A stretch of DNA of 64,000 nt. Origin: Chloroflexi bacterium HGW-Chloroflexi-2 (GTDB lineage: Bacteria > Chloroflexota > Anaerolineae > Anaerolineales > Anaerolineaceae). Numbering within the stretch: the first letter of the stretch is position 1; every line of letters starts with the position of its first letter. The stretch covers positions 105,546 to 169,545 of the forward strand of contig PHBY01000010.1 in assembly GCA_002840735.1 (NCBI GenBank). The letters are read 5' to 3'. This document shows, one piece after another, positions 45,144-54,621 of this stretch. Both the position numbers and the translations under genes were made by a program. The notes under the pieces are model-generated. The model worked only from the letters and a program-made list of their open reading frames with translations. It was not told where the DNA came from and did no database searches.

Positions 45144-46620
45144 GAAACTCCTTTTGACGTTGATCTTGCAGGTAATGTTCGTGCCAGATCGATTCGGATA
45201 AGTTCTCGTATAGCTCGCCGTAGTGTTCCAACCCTTTCCCGTAATCCGGGTCAAGCAATGCTGCGTGAGCGCTTTCGTCAATAGGATCTGGCTCATGCTT
45301 GGCAATTAACTGTCCTAAGATAGCATGGTGATCTCGATTCAAACACGGGGCCAGCCAGTTACCTTTGCTTTGCATATAACTTTCCTGCCAACTACGTATG
45401 TCTGCAAAAAAAGGATTTGCCCAGATTTCGTTTAAGTTGCCACCCTGTGCATAAATATCATTGATATTGACGGGAGAGTAAGGCACAAAAACGCATGGTG
45501 AAACCGCGCCGTTCCAATCGATATACAGATATCCACCACCGCTCGTTCGGCCTGCGGCAATACAGCCATTGGAGAGGGTGCCGTGATTCCAGAAGTCAGC
45601 CAGGAAGATTTTGTGTGTTTTGACGATCTCCCATGAACGCTTCCACATCCAAAGTCGTTGCTCCGGTGTCGGCATCAGATCCAAAGTATACGAACGACCG
45701 ATCGGCATGTATTGGAAGATCCAACCATAAAAGGCCCCCTGTTGTTCAAAAAAGTAATCGATGAACTCTTCTGATAATATTTCTTCGGCATTGTGCCTGG
45801 TGGCTGTCAAGGAAATACCAAAAAACACACCAGCTTTGCGCAACTGCTCCATGGCTGCCAGAATCTGGTCAAAAACACCCGCTCCGCGCCTTTCATCAGT
45901 TCGGTCGCGCCAACCCTCGACTGATATAGCCGGTGTCACATTTCCTAAAGCAGCCATGCGTTGAGCAGTTTTCTCGTCAATCAAGGTTCCATTGGTATAA
46001 AACATAAAGAATACGTCCGAATGTTTTTCTGCCACATCTAGCAAGCCCTTTCCTTCCGATCGGTAAGCCAGCGGTTCTCCGCCGCTGATGACCAGGAACC
46101 GTACACCCCAGAGTGTTTTCGCTTCAGTGATGATGCGGTCAAAGGTAGTCCAATCTAACTTTTCTGCGGAAGGCCCAGCGCTAGCGTAACACCCCGTACA
46201 ATGTAAATTGCAGGTCTTCCCGGGGCTAATGGTCAATAAACCAGGAGGATTCATCCCAAATTGTTCAGAAAAGCGGGTGATTGCTGATTGTTCTCCTCCT
46301 TGAACCAGGGCCCCATGGATCAAGTTGTGAGCAATGGAACGCAATGTTTCATCAGATAACCTGCGAGCAAGTATCCGATCGAAGGTTTCTATGAAAACTT
46401 CTCCAAATATTGCCTGATCGGCCACCACACCGGGCGGAAGAGAGGATGATATTGGATAGACAGGATGAATGCGGGAAGAAATAAATTTTCCCGTTTGTAA
46501 TACACCATGACGTAATGATGCTGATTTTGAAAGGAGGGGAGATATTCCCACAGCAACATCCAGTCCCGCGTTGAAAGCCTTATTTTTTAAAAACCCATTG
46601 GTATGTGAATTTGCAACCAT
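45136..46620 (-). CDS. Radical SAM protein with C-terminal cysteine-rich (SPASM-like) region
   Basis: A 494-residue radical SAM enzyme. The [4Fe-4S] motif is SPGKTCNLHCTGCYASAG (CxxxCxxC), the SAM-contacting GGE is in FLVISGGEPL, and a second cysteine-rich region includes NGCIAAGR, SPCVFVPY and APCLNRDHH, suggesting an auxiliary cluster. The N-terminal 90 residues contain hydrophobic helices. The substrate is unknown; the position between a phasin-like gene and uppS suggests a lipid. A GGAGG site precedes the ATG at 46620. Confidence 0.85.
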   Translation of the reverse strand: MVANSHTNGFLKNKAFNAGLDVAVGISPLLSKSASLRHGVLQTGKFISSRIHPVYPISSSLPPGVVADQAIFGEVFIETFDRILARRLSDETLRSIAHNLIHGALVQGGEQSAITRFSEQFGMNPPGLLTISPGKTCNLHCTGCYASAGPSAEKLDWTTFDRIITEAKTLWGVRFLVISGGEPLAYRSEGKGLLDVAEKHSDVFFMFYTNGTLIDEKTAQRMAALGNVTPAISVEGWRDRTDERRGAGVFDQILAAMEQLRKAGVFFGISLTATRHNAEEILSEEFIDYFFEQQGAFYGWIFQYMPIGRSYTLDLMPTPEQRLWMWKRSWEIVKTHKIFLADFWNHGTLSNGCIAAGRTSGGGYLYIDWNGAVSPCVFVPYSPVNINDIYAQGGNLNEIWANPFFADIRSWQESYMQSKGNWLAPCLNRDHHAILGQLIAKHEPDPIDESAHAALLDPDYGKGLEHYGELYENLSESIWHEHYLQDQRQKEFHV

Positions 46621-46646
46621 TTTCTGCCTCCATGTAGATCGTTTGT

Positions 46647-46958
46647 TTACACGCAACTGCTGCAACCTTTTTCTTGCTTGCCTGGAGTTTCTATCTTTGA
46701 TGCCAAATCCTGTAGGTCTTGCTTTGTAACCAGGCCTAATTCATCCAAGGTGCTCTGCACCTCGTCATGGATCAGTTTACACAAGCTCTGACGTTTTTCA
46801 TCTCCGCGTTGAACCAGACGGTCAAACCAATCCTTGGCTTCATCTTTTTGAACTTCACCACATCGGATGAGTTCGTCTATGATCTTTTGGGCTTTCTCGT
46901 GGGTCATTGAGAGAACGCCGATTCCGGCTAAGACACTTCGTTCAAACAAGATACGCAT
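46647..46958 (-). CDS. Phasin-like coiled-coil protein
   Basis: A 103-residue helical protein (LFERSVLAGIGVLSMTHEKA, KDWFDRLVQRGDEKRQSL, LGLVTKQDLQDLASKI) with the pattern of the polyhydroxyalkanoate regulator/phasin-like family, usually surface proteins of lipid or polymer granules. It ends in CSSCV. It lies 26 bases before the radical SAM gene. Confidence 0.65.
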   Translation of the reverse strand: MRILFERSVLAGIGVLSMTHEKAQKIIDELIRCGEVQKDEAKDWFDRLVQRGDEKRQSLCKLIHDEVQSTLDELGLVTKQDLQDLASKIETPGKQEKGCSSCV

Positions 46959-46978
46959 ATAAACCTCAATAATCGGTT

Positions 46979-47793
46979 TTAATATTCTTCATATAAAGCA
47001 ATGCCAATCGTTCCCGGTCCTACGTGAATGCTAATGACCGGGCTAAGTTCCAGAGTGAATACATCGTTGCAATGGAGATGCTGAGCTATTTGCTCGCGAA
47101 ATTCTTGAGCAACCTGTGGTGCGTTGGCGTGGATGACACCGAGATGGAGGGGATGCCCGTTGGCTTTCCCTTCCGCTAGGGCGATCAATCGTTGCAGAGC
47201 CTTACCTTTAGTCCGCACGCGTTCCAGAGCATCAAGCTTTCCTTCCGAGTCGAAATATAGGATTGGCTTTATGCTAAAGGCAGTTCCCAGATAGCGGGAA
47301 GCTCCACCTATCCGCCCGCCGCGGTGTAAATATTCCAATGTATCCACTGCAAAAAACAAATGCATGCGCTGAACAACAACATCTGCTGCCTGACGTACTT
47401 CCTGAAGCGATTTCCCTTGTGCCGCCGCTCGAGCCGCTGCCAGCACAACCAACGCCTGTCCGGCCGATGTGACGCGGGTATCTACAATCTCTACCGGGAT
47501 GCCACCGTACCGCTGATGCCAGAGGATATCAACGGTACGACAATGCCATCCGCGTGATCGGCCAGACTTTCGAAAGCCTGAAGAAAATCTTGGATAGACG
47601 GTTGCGAGGTTGTAGGAAGGGATTTGGCGTGAGCCAGGCGCGTGTAGAATTCGTTGGGTGTGAGATCTATGCCATCAAGGTAGGTTTCGTCTCCCCAATG
47701 AATCTTAAGAGGAATCACCCGAACGTTATATCGCTCAACCCATTCCATTGGAAGGTTTGCAGTACTGTCTGTCAAAATTGCGGTCTTTGCCAT
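46979..47793 (-). pseudogene. degV-family gene disrupted by a frameshifting deletion
   Basis: DegV proteins bind fatty acids and are about 280 residues long. The N-terminal part is intact (AILTDSTANLP, SLPTTSQPSIQDF, VPLISSGISGTVAS), then stops at a TAG near 47491. The C-terminal part resumes in another frame with PVEIVDTRVTSAGQAL and continues to YLHRGGRIGGASRYLG and IGIALYEEY. About ten residues that normally join SGT-x-x-S to PVEIVDS are missing at the junction, so a small deletion caused the shift. The start at 47793 follows AAAGGAGA. Confidence 0.8.
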
Positions 47794-47837
47794 CAAGTCT
47801 CCTTTACGAAAATAACGAAAATATTAGTTAAAAAAAA

Positions 47838-48548
47838 TTAACCGGAAAGAATTTGGGCTACTTCTCGCGTGAACTCACCCAACTGTCGCCGGCTTTCCTC
47901 ACTCAATTGCGAAAGTGCGTCTTCGTACCGACTAACTTGAGCAAGCAGAATTGTAGAAGAACGGCGATTAGTACGCTCCAACACAGAAAGGAACATGCCG
48001 ATTCCGCTTAGCACACTCAGACCAATTTCCCGGGGTAAGCCTATCCGTTGCAAGCGTTCCATTAGCGCACGAATTTCTGGTGCTTGCTGGATCGTCGCCA
48101 ACGTTAGGATCACGGCAGTGATCAGTTCTGTGACAAAAATTAGTGGAGAACGCCTTTCTGGAATACGCATCAGAAGATTGGAGAGTAAGTTTTCGTAGCC
48201 ATCCGCATGCCCTTCTCGCAACTGCTGCAAGATGTGCTCTTTGATAACCTGCCAATTTTCTAAATCGGCAGGATCGCCAGCCAATACGTTAATCAAACGG
48301 TTGGCTTCTTGTGTCGGATAAAAGAAGACGGTTGGGCGACCCGGTCCGTGTTGATCCGGATTGAATTGGTACTCAGCCCGTACAAGCCCTTTTTCTTCCA
48401 GCAGGCGCAACATCTCGTATGCAGTCACTTTACTGATACCCAGCCGTTCTGCAACGTCCACATAATGAACAGAGTGTTCCATTTCCCGGTAGATATCCAG
48501 AAATTGGCCCAAAAATTGTTGTTGGCGGTGAGTAAGTTTCTTTTTCAT
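47838..48548 (-). CDS. HTH transcriptional regulator with DtxR/MarR-like winged helix
   Basis: A 236-residue regulator. The N-terminal winged helix reads QFLDIYREMEHSVHYVDVAERLGISKVTAYEMLRLLEEKGLVRAEY-like in structure (only the HTH core is cited: VAERLGISKVTAYEML). The rest is helical and unassigned, probably ligand-binding. It is the first gene of the leftward lipid cluster. Its promoter has TTGACA and TATAAT, with a cluster of GATAA pentamers just upstream. Confidence 0.82.
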   Translation of the reverse strand: MKKKLTHRQQQFLGQFLDIYREMEHSVHYVDVAERLGISKVTAYEMLRLLEEKGLVRAEYQFNPDQHGPGRPTVFFYPTQEANRLINVLAGDPADLENWQVIKEHILQQLREGHADGYENLLSNLLMRIPERRSPLIFVTELITAVILTLATIQQAPEIRALMERLQRIGLPREIGLSVLSGIGMFLSVLERTNRRSSTILLAQVSRYEDALSQLSEESRRQLGEFTREVAQILSG

Positions 48549-48572
48549 TTATTTTCCGAAAATAACTAATTT

Positions 48573-48602
48573 ATTATATCTCATTGGTTCGTTTCTTGTC
48601 AA
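48573..48602 (-). promoter_or_regulatory. Strong promoter of the HTH regulator and lipid cluster
   Basis: The minus strand has TTGACA (48597-48602), an 18-base spacer and TATAAT (48573-48578), about 25 bases before the regulator start. Both hexamers are exact consensus. Confidence 0.8.
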
Positions 48603-48657
48603 GATAACGATAAGATAACTGTAACGATAAGATAATGATAAGCAGATAACGATAAGC
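48603..48657. repeat. Cluster of eight GATAA pentamers next to the regulator promoter
   Basis: GATAA starts at 48603, 48609, 48614, 48626, 48631, 48637, 48645 and 48651, mostly 5-6 bases apart. It directly abuts the -35 box and may be a cooperative operator or slipped microsatellite. Confidence 0.55.
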
Positions 48658-48683
48658 ATCGAACGAATAGCAGATATAATTCC

Positions 48684-49943
48684 TCAATTCCACTTCAATC
48701 GCCAGGAAGCAATCACAAAGAACACGGCTGCCATCAGCAACAGGATGCCCATATTCGGCAAAATCTCCACAATCCCGGCATTCTGGTTGATCAGGCGGTA
48801 ATAGCCCCACAATGCCTGCCCCTGCGGTACGAAACGCGAGAGGGTGGCAATGAAGTTATCCTGCAGGAAGAGCGGGGTCAGCCCAAATTGGATACAACCT
48901 CCCAGTCCCGCCAGCAGGAAGGCCAGCAGCATACTGATTGAGTCAGCTTGCTTGCCGCTATTGGAGAGCGCTGCCACCATCAATCCCATGGATGTCACCA
49001 CCAGGCTCAGGCAGATGGTAAGCAGGATCAAGCCCAATGGACTGCTACCCAAATCCATGGAGAAGAAGCTGGCCGCCACCCCGAATAAAATAAATACCTG
49101 CAGCACCACCATTACCCCAAAGGCGAGCATTTTGCCGGCCACAATTTCTCCGCGCTGCATCGGCCCCGCCATCAAACGCCGGTAGGTGCCATCATCCTTC
49201 TCGCGGAAGATCGATTCTCCCACCACCCCCACCAGGAAGAAGGAAAACATCACGGTGAAGCCGGGGATAAGCAGGTTGAAAAAGTTGATCGGCGCGTTGG
49301 GATCACGGGCAGTCGAGACCAGATTAACCGGAATGAGTGAAGTGGACAGCATAGAGCCCAGGCGGGTCATGACCACACCCAGGGTTTGCGCTTCCGAAGC
49401 AGCTGCCATCTCAGGTGTCAGTTTCTCGGTGATGCCACCAGCCTCCATGACGGAGCGAATTCCATAACGAATCTCCCCCTCGACCACCACCGGCGCCAAC
49501 GCGGCATCCAGGATATTCTTAAGAATCTGACCAAAATCCGATTTCTGTGGGTCTACCAGCAGGCTGATCTCCGCGCCTGAGTAGTCCGCAATCCCACTGC
49601 TGAAATCGGCCGGGATGATCACTGCCGCGGTGTATTCTCCATTCAATAGCATTTTGTTAACGGCTTCCAGCGACTCTGTTTTGGATAGGCTGGTGATTTT
49701 CAGAACGTCGATCTGGTCCAAGATGTCCAGCACGGTCTGGCTATAGTTGCCCTCATCCTTGTTCAAAATGGCAATCGGTATTTCAATCGAGCTGGCATTT
49801 TGCTGGTTACCGCTATAGGCGGAACTCATGATCAGACCGAACAACATCGGCATACCAATGATGACAGCCAGCATACCACGATCGCGGATGATGATTTGAA
49901 AGTCTTTCCAGGCTAAATTTAAAATTTGTTTGATTGTTTTCAT
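48684..49943 (-). CDS. ABC-2 type transporter permease
   Basis: A 419-residue permease with one N-terminal transmembrane helix, a large extracytoplasmic domain (about residues 45-200) and five C-terminal helices, the YhhJ/NodJ-type layout. The conserved juxtamembrane motif is FREKDDGTYRRLMAGPM. It forms, with the paralogue at 49959 and the ATPase at 51219, an exporter whose substrate is unknown (drugs, lipids or polymers are typical). Two adjacent ATGs follow GGAGGG; the second has better spacing. Confidence 0.92.
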   Translation of the reverse strand: MKTIKQILNLAWKDFQIIIRDRGMLAVIIGMPMLFGLIMSSAYSGNQQNASSIEIPIAILNKDEGNYSQTVLDILDQIDVLKITSLSKTESLEAVNKMLLNGEYTAAVIIPADFSSGIADYSGAEISLLVDPQKSDFGQILKNILDAALAPVVVEGEIRYGIRSVMEAGGITEKLTPEMAAASEAQTLGVVMTRLGSMLSTSLIPVNLVSTARDPNAPINFFNLLIPGFTVMFSFFLVGVVGESIFREKDDGTYRRLMAGPMQRGEIVAGKMLAFGVMVVLQVFILFGVAASFFSMDLGSSPLGLILLTICLSLVVTSMGLMVAALSNSGKQADSISMLLAFLLAGLGGCIQFGLTPLFLQDNFIATLSRFVPQGQALWGYYRLINQNAGIVEILPNMGILLLMAAVFFVIASWRLKWN

Positions 49944-49958
49944 CATTCCCTCCACCGG

Positions 49959-51215
49959 CTAATTGAAATCGAAACGCCATAAGCCGATCAGGAAGAAGAT
50001 CAGGCTGAAACCCAGCAGAATGCCCAGGGCTGGCAGCACCGCATTCAGATCCGCCCCCTGGATGAGTACATCCTTATAGGCGTTGACCGCGTAACTGTGC
50101 GGGATGAAGCGCGCAATACCGTTCAGCATCGGGCTGTTGAGGATATCCAGCGGCACCATGGTACCACCCAGGAAGCCCATCAACCACAGGAACAGAGCAC
50201 TCACCCCGCCAATTTGCGCTTCGGTACGGGCGATGGCTGCGATCAGAATGCCCAGGCTGGTGGAGCACAACGCTACACACAAGGAAATCGCCAGCAATGC
50301 ACCGGGATGCTCGCCCAGCGACAACCTACCCACTCCAGTTAACGGTAACAGAATGATACTGGTCAGGAAAATCACCAGAATCTGAAAGAGAACAATGAAT
50401 AGATTAGGTAATAACTTACCACTTAATAATGCGAACTTGCTCAGCGGAGCCGCCAGCAGACGCCTGAAACTGCCGGTCTTTTTCTCATCATAGATCGACC
50501 GAGCACTGGACTGTGCCACCAGAAATGCGAACAACACCGTGAAACCCGGTACACTGAACTGCACCATGCTGAAATCATCTTCTGGCGCTACTGTAGCTGC
50601 CTGAGGAAATTCAAGCTTAACCGCCACCAACGGACGCTCTTCGGATGCGATAAATTGGGATTGAGCCTGCCGGGTAAGCACATCAATATCGTAAATCTGG
50701 AACTCCGGAGGCGCTGAGGATTGCATCTCGCTGAAAAGGGTCAGGCTGTCCAGGATATTGCGTTCCAGCTGCATCCCATTGGCAACCCCTTCAATGATCA
50801 TCTTCATCGATTGAATCGTGAGGGACATGGAATCCAGGGCTTTGAAAGTCACTTCGGCTGGTTGCCCGGCAGTGACCTTTTCGGTGAAATCCTCCGGTAT
50901 TAACAGGTAACGCGTGATGCGTGTGTCTTTATAATCGGTTTCGGCTTCTTCCAGAGTGGCTGGCAGGATCTGCAGGGTGCCGGTATCTTCCAGCTTGCGT
51001 ACGAATTCCTGCGCCAGGGCACCATCCGGATCCTGGTTGACCACCACCAGGCGGATTTTCTGTGAAGTTGTTGAGGTACTGGGGCCGACCGACGCGGCAA
51101 ACAGGGTGGTAAAAAGCTGGATAAAGACCAGCGGCAGCACCACCAGGTAGATCAGATACCCAGGTTCTTTAAAAAATATGCGGATGTCTTTCCAGACAAT
51201 GCTGAGGATTTTCAT
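49959..51215 (-). CDS. ABC-2 type transporter permease
   Basis: A 418-residue paralogue of the next gene with the same topology: N-terminal helix (LIYLVVLPLVFIQLFTTLF), extracytoplasmic domain, then IYDEKKTGSFRRLLAAP and C-terminal helices. The two permeases probably form a heterodimer. The gene starts 3 bases after the ATPase stop. Confidence 0.92.
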   Translation of the reverse strand: MKILSIVWKDIRIFFKEPGYLIYLVVLPLVFIQLFTTLFAASVGPSTSTTSQKIRLVVVNQDPDGALAQEFVRKLEDTGTLQILPATLEEAETDYKDTRITRYLLIPEDFTEKVTAGQPAEVTFKALDSMSLTIQSMKMIIEGVANGMQLERNILDSLTLFSEMQSSAPPEFQIYDIDVLTRQAQSQFIASEERPLVAVKLEFPQAATVAPEDDFSMVQFSVPGFTVLFAFLVAQSSARSIYDEKKTGSFRRLLAAPLSKFALLSGKLLPNLFIVLFQILVIFLTSIILLPLTGVGRLSLGEHPGALLAISLCVALCSTSLGILIAAIARTEAQIGGVSALFLWLMGFLGGTMVPLDILNSPMLNGIARFIPHSYAVNAYKDVLIQGADLNAVLPALGILLGFSLIFFLIGLWRFDFN

Positions 51216-51218
51216 GGC

Positions 51219-52211
51219 TCACTCCCGCAGTTGTTTGCCGGTCAGGTGCAGGAAGACGCTTTCCAGGTTGTTCTCGAGAATATCCAGCGAGAGCAGGGTG
51301 ATATTCTGCTCTTCCAGATAATTGATCACCTGAATGAGAGCCTGTTGGCTGTTCTTGGTCTCCACTTTAACTGTCACCGGTTGCGCTACCTGGATGGTGG
51401 CTTCCTTCTGCTCGGGTGGGGTCTGCGTCACGGTCTGCAGGAGGCTGGCATTTTTTACAGCCGGAAGATCCGACAGGGCATCCAGCAAAATTGCATCCGC
51501 CTGTTTCAAGCCAATCCGCAGCACACCACCACCCAGCATCCCAACCAGGTTTTTGATCGTATCCAGCGCAATCAACTTGCCCTGGTCTACAATTGCCACG
51601 CGATTGCACAGCAATTCCACTTCTTCCATATAATGGCTGGTGTAGATGATGGTCATGCCGCGCTCTCTGTTCAGGCGCTGAACGCTCTCAAAGATATAAT
51701 TACGACTCTGCGGATCCACCCCCACCGTCGGCTCATCCAGGAAGAGCAGACGCGGCTGGTGCACCAATCCCGCCGCAATGTTGACGCGCCGTTTCATCCC
51801 GCCCGAATACTTCTCAATCGCCTGGTCAGCTCGATCTGTTAGCGAGACCACCCGCAGAATGTCCTCGACATTCTCCTTCAACTTCTTTCCGGAAAGGCCA
51901 TACACCCTGCCAAAGAACTCCAGGTTGGCACGTGCACTCAGGGTGGGATAGAGCGCTAGATCCTGCGGGACCAGCCCACACATCTGCTTGGCTTGCAACG
52001 GATCTTTCTGAATATCATACCCATTGATCACGGCTGTCCCACTGGTAGGAGGGAACAGCCCGGTTAACATCGAGATGGTGGTGGTTTTTCCAGCGCCATT
52101 CGGACCCAGCAGACCAAACACCTCTCCTTCCTCCACGACGAAACTGATGCCCTTGACTGCATCAAAATCGCCAAACTTCTTCACTAGATTTTGCGCCTCT
52201 ACAATCGCCAT
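51219..52211 (-). CDS. ABC transporter ATP-binding protein
   Basis: A 330-residue ATPase of the DrrA/CcmA class. Walker A is GLLGPNGAGKTTTISML, the signature motif YSGGMKRRVNIAAGL, Walker B LLFLDEPTVGVDP, and the H-loop YTSHYMEE. The C-terminal 90 residues extend beyond the usual domain and end in LESVFLHLTGKQLRE. It is the first gene of the exporter operon. Confidence 0.95.
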   Translation of the reverse strand: MAIVEAQNLVKKFGDFDAVKGISFVVEEGEVFGLLGPNGAGKTTTISMLTGLFPPTSGTAVINGYDIQKDPLQAKQMCGLVPQDLALYPTLSARANLEFFGRVYGLSGKKLKENVEDILRVVSLTDRADQAIEKYSGGMKRRVNIAAGLVHQPRLLFLDEPTVGVDPQSRNYIFESVQRLNRERGMTIIYTSHYMEEVELLCNRVAIVDQGKLIALDTIKNLVGMLGGGVLRIGLKQADAILLDALSDLPAVKNASLLQTVTQTPPEQKEATIQVAQPVTVKVETKNSQQALIQVINYLEEQNITLLSLDILENNLESVFLHLTGKQLRE

Positions 52212-52723
52212 TATTCAATTCTCCTTGCATGGAATAAAAAAACCTGTTAAACCATAGCATAAATTGGAGGGCGAATCAATAAGCATTTGGCGAGATTTGA
52301 GCTGGGCTTAAGGGGAGTAAGAGAAGCTGCCTACCTAAATCTTTATGAATCATTCTCTCTGAAATTCATAACCGAACAACGAGACACAATGATACTAATC
52401 CCATACACCCAAACTCTGAAACCTGAATTCCTGTATAATTTAACCATTATGTTAATCACGACCCAAGTCCAGTGGGATCATTCTATCCAAGCATTCACTT
52501 TCCAAACGAGATAACTATGCCATGTCACACATAACACGAATCACAGGACATTCACTTCTATCTCGAAGCTGATAAACCTTTCCTAGGATAGATCCATCTC
52601 TTGAACTCAATTAATATTTTCAGGAAGTCATTCTGGCTGGTTTAAAAATCACCGTAAACGCATCGGCATCTTAAGCAACTGCCCCATAACCATAATGGAT
52701 TTCAACTTAGCAGGTAGAAAATT
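52212..52723. other. Gene-poor stretch
   Basis: About 510 bases between the ABC operon and the KilA-N gene. It holds the operon's upstream region and low-complexity AT-rich sequence. A 75-codon frame at 52287-52514 has no ribosome-binding site and resembles nothing I know. I support no gene here. Confidence 0.6.
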
Positions 52724-53545
52724 ATGCCTAATAAAATGAATGTCTTAGCAATTGAAATCAATCGTCTCTCGGTTAATGACGAGGATTATATTTGTATCAC
52801 AGACGTTGCTAAAGCCAAAACAACAGGAACTTCTGACGACATAATAAAAAATTGGCTCAGAAACAGAAATACGATCGAGTTTCTCGGTATTTGGGAACAA
52901 CTCAACAATCCTCATTTTAAACCCGTCGAATTCGACGGGTTTAAAAAACAAGCCGGTTTAAATAGTTTTACGTTGACCCCAAAACAATGGATAGAAACTA
53001 CAAATGCAATTGGATTGATTTCAAAATCCGGGCGTTATGGGGGCACCTATGCCCATAAAGATATTGCCTTTGAGTTTGCATCCTGGATTTCGGTTGAATT
53101 TAAATTGTATTTGATCAAAGAATTCGAAAGACTAAAAGAGCTTGAGTACAAACAACTCGGTTGGGATATCCGCCGCAACCTGGCAAAGATCAATTACCGC
53201 ATCCACACCGATGCTATCAAACAAAACCTTATTCCACCTCAAATCACCAAGCAAAAAGCAAGTTTCATCTATGCTAATGAAGCTGATGTCCTCAATGTGG
53301 CGTTGTTTGGAATCACAGCCAAAGAGTGGCGTGAACAAAATCCAGATCTTTCAGGCAATATTCGTGATTTTGCTACCGCAGCACAACTCATCTGCCTGTC
53401 CAACCTCGAAACCTTAAACGCTCTCTTCATCCAGCAAAAAATATCACAATCTGAACGATTATTGAAATTAAACCAAATAGCAATTCAACAAATGAATATT
53501 CTGGCAGCTGATACAAACATCAACCAATTAACATCAGGGGAGTAA
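52724..53545 (+). CDS. KilA-N domain protein
   Basis: A 273-residue protein with a KilA-N domain, an APSES-like DNA-binding fold found in phages and mobile elements: YICITDVAKAKTTG, IIKNWLRNRNTIEFLGIWEQ, GRYGGTYAHKDIAFEFASWIS. The C-terminal part (about residues 130-260) is helical and includes EADVLNVALFGITAKEW. No phage genes flank it, so it is probably a stand-alone acquired gene. Function in bacteria is unclear. Confidence 0.85.
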   Translation: MPNKMNVLAIEINRLSVNDEDYICITDVAKAKTTGTSDDIIKNWLRNRNTIEFLGIWEQLNNPHFKPVEFDGFKKQAGLNSFTLTPKQWIETTNAIGLISKSGRYGGTYAHKDIAFEFASWISVEFKLYLIKEFERLKELEYKQLGWDIRRNLAKINYRIHTDAIKQNLIPPQITKQKASFIYANEADVLNVALFGITAKEWREQNPDLSGNIRDFATAAQLICLSNLETLNALFIQQKISQSERLLKLNQIAIQQMNILAADTNINQLTSGE

Positions 53546-53565
53546 TGACACCATCCATTTTAATG

Positions 53566-53718
53566 TTATCGAATTACCTCATGCAGATCTCGATCACTCA
53601 ATTTTCTTGTTTCCAGCGGATATAGGCCTCCACGATACCAAAATGAGAATGCCCTTGCCATTGGTTTATTCACTGCACCGAATGGTCTAAGAATTTCGCA
53701 ATAAGGGTTATAAGGGGT
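53566..53718 (-). pseudogene. Unassigned coding remnant
   Basis: A 50-codon open frame between two stops reads NPYCEILRPFGAVNKPMARA then FSFWYRGGLYPLETRKLSDR. It looks like real protein sequence but I cannot name the family and there is no start. Nothing else is supported between 53546 and 53917 except a 28-codon GTG frame at 53745 with AAGGAG upstream, which is too short to judge. Confidence 0.3.
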
Positions 53719-53917
53719 TCACAGACACCAGAAGGAGCATCTTAAGTGGAAAACACTGCTCTCATCCCGGACATTGCCGAAAATTCTCCGGTTCGAACAA
53801 AAACGGCTGCTGTGATCTGGGAGTCTGTGTAGACCTTTAAGTATTATTTACCCATCCTTTACAAAAGCTTTACTGTATTTTGCTACCATTAATTTAGAAA
53901 GACCAAAAGGAGATTTA

Positions 53918-54283
53918 ATGATGACATCAAAAATAGGACGGATTATTTTAATAACTTTGGGAACGCTTTCCATATTTGCTTTGCTTTTATGGTTTGTGAC
54001 CCGTTTCAGCATGAATGGCTTTAATTACCCATTTCGATCTGGTATGATGGGCGGTTTCGGTTTTATGCATCCATTTAGCTTTTTCGGTATGGCTTTCATG
54101 TGGTTGATCCCAATCGGAATTGTTGTTCTGCTCGTGCTTGGGATCTTGAGTTTGTTCAATGGAACGAAAAAGACTGATCATCAGCATGATGATACAACCA
54201 CTTCTACTCAAGTTTGCCAGAATTGTGGCAAAAACGTTCAGAAGGATTGGAACACTTGCCCGTATTGTGGAGAGAAAATTTAA
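53918..54283 (+). CDS. Small membrane protein with C-terminal zinc ribbon
   Basis: A 121-residue protein with two transmembrane segments (about 9-27 and 50-75) separated by a Gly/Met/Phe-rich loop, then a polar linker with histidines (TDHQHDDTT) and a zinc ribbon QVCQNCGKNVQKDWNTCPYC. The ribbon faces the cytoplasm if the N-terminus does. Function unknown. AAAGGAG precedes the ATG. Confidence 0.8.
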   Translation: MMTSKIGRIILITLGTLSIFALLLWFVTRFSMNGFNYPFRSGMMGGFGFMHPFSFFGMAFMWLIPIGIVVLLVLGILSLFNGTKKTDHQHDDTTTSTQVCQNCGKNVQKDWNTCPYCGEKI

Positions 54284-54367
54284 GGGGTGTATGATGTGTT
54301 TTCATCACAAAATTCCCCACGCTCTTATCCAATCAAGACTTGTTTCAGATTCTATGATCCATGATGA

Positions 54368-54547
54368 AGTACCCGTAATTTCAACACAAATTTCCGTACG
54401 TGCGGTAAGCTCGTGCAATTCGATTATACCTGGTGCCCTTATTGCAGCGCAGCACTTAAGGAACATCCCTGTGTTTTCTGTGGGCAGTTACTCAAACCAG
54501 GTATTCTGACCTGTGGATACTGTGGAGCTCCAGCAACAAAATCCTGA
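54368..54547 (+). pseudogene. Zinc-ribbon protein fragment
   Basis: A frame too short for an ordinary ORF list encodes WCPYCSAALKEHPCVFCG and LKPGILTCGYCGAPATKS, three of the four CxxC pairs of a double zinc ribbon; the first pair is damaged (FRTC). It has no start codon and is preceded by stops in the same frame. It is probably a decayed neighbour of the previous zinc-ribbon gene. Confidence 0.55.
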
Positions 54548-54592
54548 TGGTATTAAATTAGATCAACACGTCTATTCGTATTTCATCAGTTC

Positions 54593-54621
54593 AGTAGGGT
54601 GCGTCACCGACGCACCCTACT
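54593..54621. repeat. REP-like inverted repeat AGTAGGGTGCGTC
   Basis: Two perfect 13-bp arms around ACC. It contains the stop codon of the epimerase gene and may also act as its terminator. Confidence 0.8.

Noticed and set aside
47491..47500. UAG in degV as pyrrolysine
   Set aside because: The continuation of the protein is in a different frame and about ten residues are missing, so a deletion explains it.
51231..51842. 203-residue plus-strand frame
   Set aside because: It is antisense to the ABC ATPase gene with intact Walker motifs.
52287..52514. 75-residue plus-strand frame
   Set aside because: No ribosome-binding site, no recognisable motif and no context.
52724..53545. Prophage indicated by the KilA-N gene
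   Set aside because: No structural, lysis, integrase or packaging genes flank it.
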